Of a stretch of 5,059 nt of DNA, positions 1 through 5,059 are shown piece by piece (positions within the stretch are counted from its first letter, which is position 1; each line of letters opens with the position of its first letter). The stretch is from Pseudomonadota bacterium (lineage in GTDB: Bacteria > Pseudomonadota > Alphaproteobacteria > Rhizobiales > Segnochrobactraceae), in the NCBI GenBank assembly GCA_023442215.1, contig JAEZMP010000446.1, positions 1 through 5,059 on the forward strand, read 5' to 3'. Made by a program: the position numbers and the translations under genes. The notes beneath the pieces were generated by a model. The model was given only the letters and a program-made list of their open reading frames with translations. It was not told the origin of the DNA and made no database searches.

Positions 1-1
1 G

Positions 2-568
2 GTCGTGGTGTGGTCGGACGATCTGACAACGTTCGAAGGCTCTGTCACCGCCCACGGCGGGCGCGGCTCTAACGGCGGCGACGTCGAAATCTCCGGAAAG
101 GCAGTCCTGGATTTCCGCGGCAGCGTCGATCTCACCGCAGAGAACGGCACGACGGGAACGCTCCTCCTCGATCCCTATAACCTGACGATCTATGACGGGG
201 CCAACTCGGCCACCACAGTCCCGCCGAACGTCAGCGCGATGGGCGAAGAGGCTTTTCTCAACGTCGACACGCTCCAGAATGCCCTCCAGAGCGCCAACGT
301 GACCGTGTCGACGAGCGGGTCCACTGGCACCGGAACCGAGGAAGGCAACATCGTCGTTACGGTCCCGGTGTCCTGGTCGACCGACAACACGCTGACGCTT
401 GCGGCGGCCGCCAACGTCATCTTCAACGCGCCCGTCACAGCGACCGGCAACAGTGCCGGACTCGTCATCCAGTACGGCTCCGGCTACGATTATATCGTCA
501 ATGCGCCGATCACCCTTTCCGGTGCCAGCGCGACCCTTCGGATCGGCACGGCCGGATCGCTTCAGACT
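2..568 (+). other. C-terminal part of FHA-like right-handed beta-helix region
   Basis: Residues 1-189 of the partial protein. Residues 25-66 carry the pattern GGDVEISGKAVLDFRGSVDL followed by TAENG, GTLLLDP and YNLTIYDG, the hallmark segment in FHA-like adhesins where the haemagglutinin beta-helix gives way to downstream repeats. The stretch after it (about residues 85-175) contains a LNVDTLQNALQSANVTVSTSG-like segment, a Gly/Thr linker, then short alternating beta-strand rungs with NxLTLxAAxNVxFNAPVTATG-type sequence, again typical of TpsA-family proteins. I read it as a parallel beta-helix that forms the shaft. The canonical N-terminal TPS haemagglutination domain is not here and should lie upstream. 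The family assignment rests on recognised motifs; the fold is inferred. Confidence 0.8.
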
Positions 569-3500
569 TACACCCTGATTCATTCTATGGCCGATCTCGA
601 CGCGATCGATAGTACCGGCCTGTCGGGTAAATATGCCCTTGCCCAGAATCTGGATGCCACTGGCACCGTCTATACCAATGCCTTGATCACCGGCTCCTTC
701 ACGGGCGTTTTCACCGGCCTCGGCAACACCATTTCCAATCTGGAGATCGACGCGCCGACCGTCGACAATGTCGGCCTGTTCGCCAATGCGAATTATGGCT
801 CCACCGTTCGTGACGTCAGCCTTGTCTACGGTAGCGTGATCGGCAAAGGCAGCGTGGGCGCGCTGGCGGGCATAGCAGCCGGCAAAGTCTCCAACGTGTC
901 GACCAACCTGACCGTGATCGGCAGCGACTCCTTCGTCGGGGGCCTCGTCGGGCTCAATTCCGGTGGCGGTGCCGGCATCTGGAACTCCTCTGCGACCGGC
1001 TCCGTGACCGGCGTCGATTATGTCGGAGGAATCGCCGGAAACTCTCAGGCGACCATAACCCGGTCCTATGCGACGGGCGCGGTGAATGGCCAGAGTTATG
1101 TCGGCGGCGTTGCCGGCATCACCGGAGACACCGTCTCCGAGACCTATGCCACCGGAGCGGTGACGGCCACCGGCGACTTCGTCGGCGGGCTGGTCGGCAT
1201 GAACGGCGCGGTCGTGCAGAACTCCTATGCGACTGGCTCCGTCAAGGGTGCGTCGAACACCGGCGGGCTCGTTGGCATCAATTATGGTCTGGTTGGGACC
1301 TCCTACGCCCTTGGCAGCGTCACCGGCACGGACAATGTCGGCGGTCTCGTCGGAACCAATCAGGACGCCACCATCGACACCAATTATGCGAGCGGCGCCG
1401 TCACGGGCACCAGCAATGTCGGCGGCCTTGTCGGCAGTAATACCACGTGGGGAACCGTCTCCAGTTCCTATTGGGACACGGGAACCACCGGCCAGGCCCG
1501 TTCTGCCGGGTCGACCGATAATTTTGGCCTGACGACGGCCGATGCCCGGCAATCAAGCTCCTATTCCGGCTGGGACTTCAGCACCGTCTGGTACCAGGAC
1601 GGCGAGATGCGCCCGATCGGACGCTGGGAGGCAGCGCCGAGCGTGAACGGCGTGATCTTCATCTCCAACGCACACCAGTTGCAGCTGGCGAACGCCAATC
1701 CGGCCGGCGTCTATTCGCTCTCGTCCGACATCGACGCCAGCATGACATCCGGCGCGAATGCCGCGGGGATCTGGAGCACCGCCGGGTTCGTGCCACTCGG
1801 CAGCAGCAGTTCACCCTTTACCGGTAAATTCGACGGTCAAGGCCACGTCGTCTCGAATCTTTCGATCCAAAGGCCATCGACCAACCAGGTCGGGCTTTTT
1901 GGGCAAATCAATGCCGCTGTCATCAGCAATATCGGGCTGGTGGGTGGCAGCATCACCGGCGGAAGTGAAGTCGGTGGGCTCATCGGTCACGACGACGGCA
2001 GCACGGTTTCGGCCTCCTACAGCACGGCCGACATTTCAGGCGCGTGGTCGGTCGGCGGCCTCGTCGGCTATACCGAGAGCGCAACCTACGACAGCCTCTA
2101 TGCAACCGGCGATGTCACCTCGACTGGTTCGGCCGGCGGCCTGATCGGGTATGCCGGCGGCACTGCTATCGACAAGTCTTATGCCAGCGGCGCGGTATCC
2201 GGGCGTGGGGCCGTCGGCGGCCTGCTTGGAACCCTCAAGAACAGCAGCGATGGCAGCCACACCGGCACCGTCACGCGCTCCTATGCGACCGGAGATGTGT
2301 TCGACGACGACGACCCGGATTCGGGTGAAACCGTCGGCGGCCTCGTCGGCAGCCTTCAGGACGGCTCGATCTCGGAGTCCTATGCGACGGGCTCGGTGAC
2401 GCTGAACGCCTCGTCGTCGGATGGGAACGACTATCTGGTCGGCGGCCTCGTCGGTGACAATTATTACGGAAACATCCAGCAGGCCTATTCGACGGGAGAG
2501 GTCGTCAGCAGCGCATGCGCAGCCGTAAATTGCGTCGCAGGCGGATTTGCCGGTCGCAGTGACACCGGCACGATCTCCACCAGCTACTGGGACACCGACA
2601 CCTCGGGAATGACGGTCGGGATCGGCAGCGATCCGTCGTCTAGCGCGGTGACGCCGTTCACCACGGCCAATGCGTTCGATGAAAGCACCTATGCCGGCTT
2701 CGATTTCTCTGGCACCTGGTACCTGATCCCCAACGAGACCCGTCCGTTCCTGCGGTCGGAGTGGTCCGCGACCATCGTCAACGCCCACCAGCTGCAGCTG
2801 ATGACGTTGAACCTCGACGCCGCCTATACGCTCGGTGCGAACATCGATCTTTCGGCGACCACGCAAGCGTCGCAGATGTGGAACACGTTATCCGGCTTTT
2901 CGCCGATCGGCGACATGTCCAACGCGTTCAACGGCTCGTTCGACGGCACGGGTCATACCATTTCCAACCTGACCATCGACCGTTCCGCTTTCGCAAATTC
3001 ATACGCGGGTCTGTTCGGGAACACCGGAGGCACGTCCGTCATCCGGAATGTCGGTCTTGTGAGCGGCTACGTCACGGGCTCTGACGTGAGCACCGGCAGT
3101 CTCGTCGGAAGCAACGCCGGCACATTGGAGAACGTGTTCTCGAATGTCGGAGTGACAGGCAACAATGGTGCCGGAGGGCTCGTCGGCACCAACAGCGGCT
3201 CTATATCGGTCGCATCTGCCACCGGACCCGTGATCATGTCAGGGGCCAACCCGCTCTTCGGCGGCGGCCTCGTCGGGATCAACACGGGTACCATCGAGGA
3301 CGCGTTCGCGATCGGGGGCGTGAACGGTGGAGACGTGATCGGCGCTCTCGTCGGCTACAACACGGGCAGCATCGAGAGAACGTACGCTTTCGGTTACGTG
3401 GGGGGAACCGGCACGACTGTCGGCGCCCTCGTGGGAGCGAACGACGGCTCGATCGCGGCGTCTTACTGGCTGATGGGCAGCACCCCGGGCGTAGCGAGCG

Positions 3501-5059
3501 GTTCGGGCACCGTCACCACCTCCGGCGACCTCACGTTCGCGGAGTTCCAGGATACCGCCTTCTTCGTCTCCACTGCCAGCGCGGCAGGCTGGAACTTCGA
3601 CACGACCTGGGCGCCGCCCAGCGCCGGCTATATCCCCGATCTCTACGCGTTGACACCGATTGTCTGGGTGAAAGGCGTTTCGACGACCTCGACCTATGGC
3701 GACAGCTCCGCAACGACCACATCGGCGATTTCGGTTGGCGGCCCCGCGCGATATGTCTTCGGGCCGGCGGGCGACAGCATCATGCTGACGGGTCGCACGA
3801 TCGACTTTGCGCCAACGACGCCGGCGGGCACCAGCACCATCAGCATCAACCAGAATCAATCGGGTAACAGCGATTCGGGTCAGAACTACCGCATCTTCTA
3901 CTATGGAGACGACGTAGCCACCGTGGCCAAGGCGACGTTGACCGCAACGTTCGCCGGCACCGTGACCAAGGTCTATGACGGTACGACCACCGCCAGCCTT
4001 GCCTCCAACAACTTCACGCTGACCGGTGTCGTCAATTCCGACAACGTGCTGATCTCGCCGACAACCGGGGCCTACGCCACCGCCAATGCCGGCTCGGGCA
4101 TCAACGTCTCCGCCTCCGGCCTGACGCTCACCGGAACCGACGCTGCCAACTACACCCTTCTCACCACCTCGCTCTCCGGAAACGTCGGCACCATCACGCA
4201 GGCGTCGCTCTCCGCGGTGCTCGCAGGGACGGTGACCAAGGTCTATAACGGCAACACAACTGCCAGCCTCGCCTCCAACAACTTCACCCTCACGGGTATC
4301 ATCGGCTCCGACAATGTGGCGGTCGCGCCAGCGACGGGTGCCTATGCCACCGCCAACGCCGGCTCCGGCATCAGCGTCTCCGCCTCCGGCCTGACGCTGA
4401 CCGGGACCGCAGCGTCCAATTACACGCTCACCACCACGTCGCTGTCCGGCAACATCGGCACCATCACACAGGCATCGCTGTCCGCGGTCCTCGCGGGGAC
4501 GGTAACCAAGGTCTACAACGGCAACACAACCGCCAGCTTCGCCTCCAACAACTTCACGCTGACGGGTGTCGTCGGCTCCGACGACGTGGCGATCACCCCG
4601 ACGAGCGGAACCTATGCCACCGCCAATGCAGGCTCGGGCATCAACGTCTCCGTCTCCGGGATGACGCTCACCGGCACCGACGCTGCGAACTACTCCCTCT
4701 CCACCACGTCGCTCTCCGGCAATATCGGCACCATCACACAGGCCTCGCTGTCCGCGGTCCTCGCTGGGACGGTGACCAAGGTCTATAACGGCAACACAAC
4801 CGCCAGCCTCGCGTCGAGCAACTTCACGCTGACCGGTGTCGTCGGCTCCGAAGACGTGGAAATCTCGCCGGCGACCGGCGCCTACGCCACCGCCAATGCG
4901 GGGTCCGGCATCGGTGTCTCCGTCTCCGGTCTGACGCTCACCGGCAGCGACGCCGCCAACTACACCCTCAGCACCACGTCGCTGTCTGGCAACATCGGCA
5001 CCATCACACAGGCGTCGCTCTCTGCGGTGCTCGCCGGAACGGTGACCAAGGTCTACAAC
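2..5059 (+). CDS. Giant filamentous-haemagglutinin-like adhesin with GLUG and YDG repeats (partial, both ends missing)
   Basis: One frame is open from base 2 to base 5059 (1,686 codons) without a stop, and its phase fits every repeat found. Domains in order: beta-helix end (residues 1-189), three GLUG cassettes (190-543, 551-920, 924-1220), a degenerate MBG-like linker (1221-1310), and tandem 90-residue YDG-type repeats (1311 onward). There is no catalytic motif and no clear hydrophobic membrane segment. Proteins of this make-up are typically large secreted or surface adhesins exported by two-partner secretion, or less often as autotransporters, and act outside the cell in attachment, aggregation or biofilm. 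The TPS secretion domain, signal peptide and C-terminus lie outside the window, so the export route is inferred. No start codon is assigned because the frame is already open at the left edge. Only two cysteines occur, as is usual for exported repeat proteins. The adhesin class is confident; ligand and exact name are unknown. Confidence 0.93.
569..1630 (+). other. GLUG cassette A (head, eight repeats, YWDT/GWDF tail)
   Basis: Residues 190-543. The head begins YTLIHSMADLDAI, followed by LSGKYALAQNLDATG and a FTGVFTGLGNTISNLEI segment, then VGLFANANYGSTVRDVSLVYG. This head precedes GLUG runs in many FHA-like adhesins. The GLUG array follows, and the cassette closes with SSYWDTGTTGQ, a GLTTADAR segment and YSGWDFSTVWYQDGEMRPI. 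It is the most canonical of the three cassettes. In the usual family sequence the FTGVFTGLGN segment reads FxGxFDGLGH, so the D-G and H positions are changed here. It is probably a beta-solenoid module with the tail acting as a cap; no ligand-binding site can be named. Confidence 0.85.
854..1495 (+). repeat. GLUG repeat array A, 8 copies of 26-29 residues
   Basis: Repeats start at bases 854, 935, 1022, 1100, 1181, 1259, 1337 and 1418, a spacing of 27, 29, 26, 27, 26, 26 and 27 residues. The consensus is VGGLVGxNxxxIxxSYATGxVxGxxx. The first copy (VGALAGIAAGKVSNVSTNLT) is degenerate and lacks the SYATG part. The last copy ends in SYWDTGTTGQ instead of SYATG. The DNA is only moderately similar between copies, so the periodicity is conserved mainly as protein. 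This matches the Pfam-type GLUG motif, recognised by eye. Confidence 0.88.
1652..2761 (+). other. GLUG cassette B (head, seven repeats with long loops, tail)
   Basis: Residues 551-920, the longest of the three cassettes. The head reads ISNAHQLQLANANPAGVYSL, then SSDIDAS, a GIWSTAGFVPLG segment, FTGKFDGQGHVVSNLSI, and VGLFGQINAAVISNIGLVGG. The tail reads TSYWDTDTSGM, a TPFTTANAF stretch and YAGFDFSGTWYLIPNETRPFL, equivalent to the YWDT/GWDF tail of cassette A with F replacing W in the second motif. A linker of only a few residues joins it to cassette A. Its oddity lies in its loops: the last repeats carry longer turns, including an Asp cluster and the only two cysteines in the window. The presumed role is the same solenoid as cassette A. 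Confidence 0.85.
1970..2611 (+). repeat. GLUG repeat array B, 7 copies with expanding length
   Basis: Repeats begin at about bases 1970, 2051, 2132, 2213, 2333, 2438 and 2537. The first three spacings are exactly 27 residues; the next three are 40, 35 and 33. Two insertions sit after the SYATGxV strand (VFDDDDPDSGET, LNASSSDGNDYL); a third loop, VSSACAAVNC, is in the equivalent place. One copy also has a longer first turn (KNSSDGSHTGTV). The last copy reads AGGFAGRSDTGTISTSYWDT. The core VGGLVG and SYATG/SYASG elements are intact, so the loops look like decorations on a preserved solenoid. Confidence 0.87.
2771..3661 (+). other. GLUG cassette C (head, five degenerate repeats, degenerate tail)
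   Basis: Residues 924-1220, the shortest cassette. The head is close to that of cassette B: IVNAHQLQLMTLNLDAAYTL, GANIDLSA, a GFSPIGDMSNAFNGSFDGTG segment, HTISNLTI, and AGLFGNTGGTSVIRNVGLV. The head is the best preserved part. The repeats and tail have drifted: the tail has SYWLMGSTPG in place of SYWDTxTxG, and AAGWNFDTTW in place of GWDFSxxW, before ending PSAGYIPDLYALTPI. There are no internal stops or frameshifts, so this is divergence within a maintained reading frame, not decay of the gene. Confidence 0.82.
3092..3493 (+). repeat. GLUG repeat array C, 5 degenerate copies
   Basis: Copies start at about bases 3092, 3170, 3260, 3338 and 3419, spaced 26, 30, 26 and 27 residues. The G-G/S/A-LVGxNxGxI half is well kept (TGSLVGSNAGTL, AGGLVGTNSGSI, GGGLVGINTGTI, IGALVGYNTGSI, VGALVGANDGSI). 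The SYATG half is largely lost (NVFSNVGV, VASATGPV, DAFAIGGV, RTYAFGYV, ASYWLMGS). The regular period shows they are real repeats. Confidence 0.78.
3662..3931 (+). other. Linker resembling a degenerate MBG-type domain
   Basis: Residues 1221-1310, about 90 residues, the same length as the YDG units that follow. It opens VWVKGVSTTSTYGDSSAT, where S-x-Y-G-D resembles the xxxYGD start of MBG-type domains in FHA-like adhesins. It continues with GGPARYVFGPAGDSIMLTG, an APTTPAGTSTISI segment similar to the SxxxPAGTYxI part of that family, and NYRIFYYGDDVATVAKATLT, comparable to the NYxIxxxxGxxTV end of such domains. The order of elements fits an Ig-like beta-sandwich that starts the stalk. Similarity is weak, so the domain name is tentative. 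No function beyond spacing or display can be read. Confidence 0.5.
3932..5059 (+). repeat. YDG-type tandem repeats, exact 270 bp period (4 full copies and part of a fifth)
   Basis: Units at 3932-4201, 4202-4471, 4472-4741, 4742-5011 and the first 48 bases of a fifth at 5012-5059. Each is exactly 90 residues: AxLxAxxAGTVTKVY(D/N)G, TTASLASNNFTLTG, a variable VVGSDNVAIxPxTG segment, AYATANAGSGINVS, SGLTLTG, DAANYTL and TTSLSGNIGTITQ. Unit 1 is the most divergent (ATLTATFAGT, YDGTTT, GNVGTITQ); units 2-4 have ASLSAVLAGT, YNGNTT and GNIGTITQ. The K-x-Y-D-G, D-A-A-N-Y and G-x-I-T pattern is that of YDG domains, found in tandem in FHA-like adhesins and thought to form chains of small beta-sandwich domains. 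The array leaves the window, so its full copy number is unknown. There is no sign of a stop or frameshift. Confidence 0.9.

Noticed and set aside
190..468. 92-codon open frame on the minus strand
   Set aside because: It is antisense to the FHA-like segment, whose + strand reading has family hallmarks, while this reading has none.
2036..2866. 276-codon open frame on the minus strand
   Set aside because: It lies opposite the GLUG region and its Arg/Gly/Ala/Val-rich translation matches no family I know. GC-rich repeated codons on the + strand suppress stops on the other strand, which explains it without a gene.
1227..3084. Several + strand open frames of 82-128 codons (1227-1532, 1758-2144, 2044-2328, 2151-2399, 2761-3084)
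   Set aside because: All overlap the adhesin frame in another phase and give Arg/Pro/Ala/Ser-rich nonsense without family motifs.
2641..3661. Decay of the gene into a pseudogene around cassette C
   Set aside because: The motifs are degenerate but the frame has no stop or frameshift and the 26-30 residue period is kept, so divergence of a functional module is the simpler reading.
3239..3859. 206-codon open frame on the minus strand
   Set aside because: Arg-, Ala- and Gly-rich translation with no recognisable domain, opposite cassette C and the linker. It is a shadow of the adhesin frame.
3932..5059. Regular 270 bp direct repeats as a CRISPR array, satellite or mobile element
   Set aside because: The period is an exact multiple of three, the reading frame runs unbroken through it, and differences are mostly silent. 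There are no spacers, terminal inverted repeats or transposase. It is a protein domain array.

Overview
The whole window lies inside one very large protein-coding gene on the + strand. The frame starting at base 2 is open to the last base: 1,686 codons, no stop, with neither the start nor the end of the gene in view. Residue numbers below count from the first complete codon (bases 2-4). The protein is a repeat-built surface or secreted adhesin of the filamentous-haemagglutinin-like (TpsA-like) type, rich in Gly, Thr, Ser, Ala, Val and Asn and with only two cysteines. DNA that is GC-rich, with G or C at most third codon positions, and this particular domain mix suggest an alphaproteobacterium, perhaps a Rhizobiales-type soil, plant-associated or aquatic bacterium. 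That placement is an inference from composition and family resemblance only.

Layout: (1) bases 2-568, the end of a right-handed beta-helix region with the GTLLLDPYNLTI hallmark of FHA-like adhesins. (2) Bases 569-3661, three consecutive cassettes of about 300-370 residues. Each has a head (an AxL/HQLQL-like start, then an F(T/N)GxFDGxGHxxSNLxI-type segment), a run of GLUG motifs of about 27 residues, and a SYWDT...GWDF...W tail, degenerate in the third cassette. (3) Bases 3662-3931, a linker that looks like a degenerate MBG-type domain. (4) Bases 3932-5059, four complete and one truncated copy of an exact 90-residue (270 bp) YDG-type repeat running off the window.

The likely role is a long rod: beta-helix and GLUG solenoids, then a stalk of bead-like YDG/MBG domains, used for adhesion, aggregation or biofilm formation. 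No secretion partner (TpsB/FhaC-like), signal peptide, anchor, promoter, RNA gene, mobile element or CRISPR array is visible. The long open frames on the minus strand and in other + frames are by-products of GC-rich repeat codons. I see no clear new system. The points worth a second look are the tripled GLUG cassette, the constant-length YDG array with silent divergence, its Y-D-G to Y-N-G change, and the unusual loops of the second cassette (lone cysteine pair, Asp cluster).
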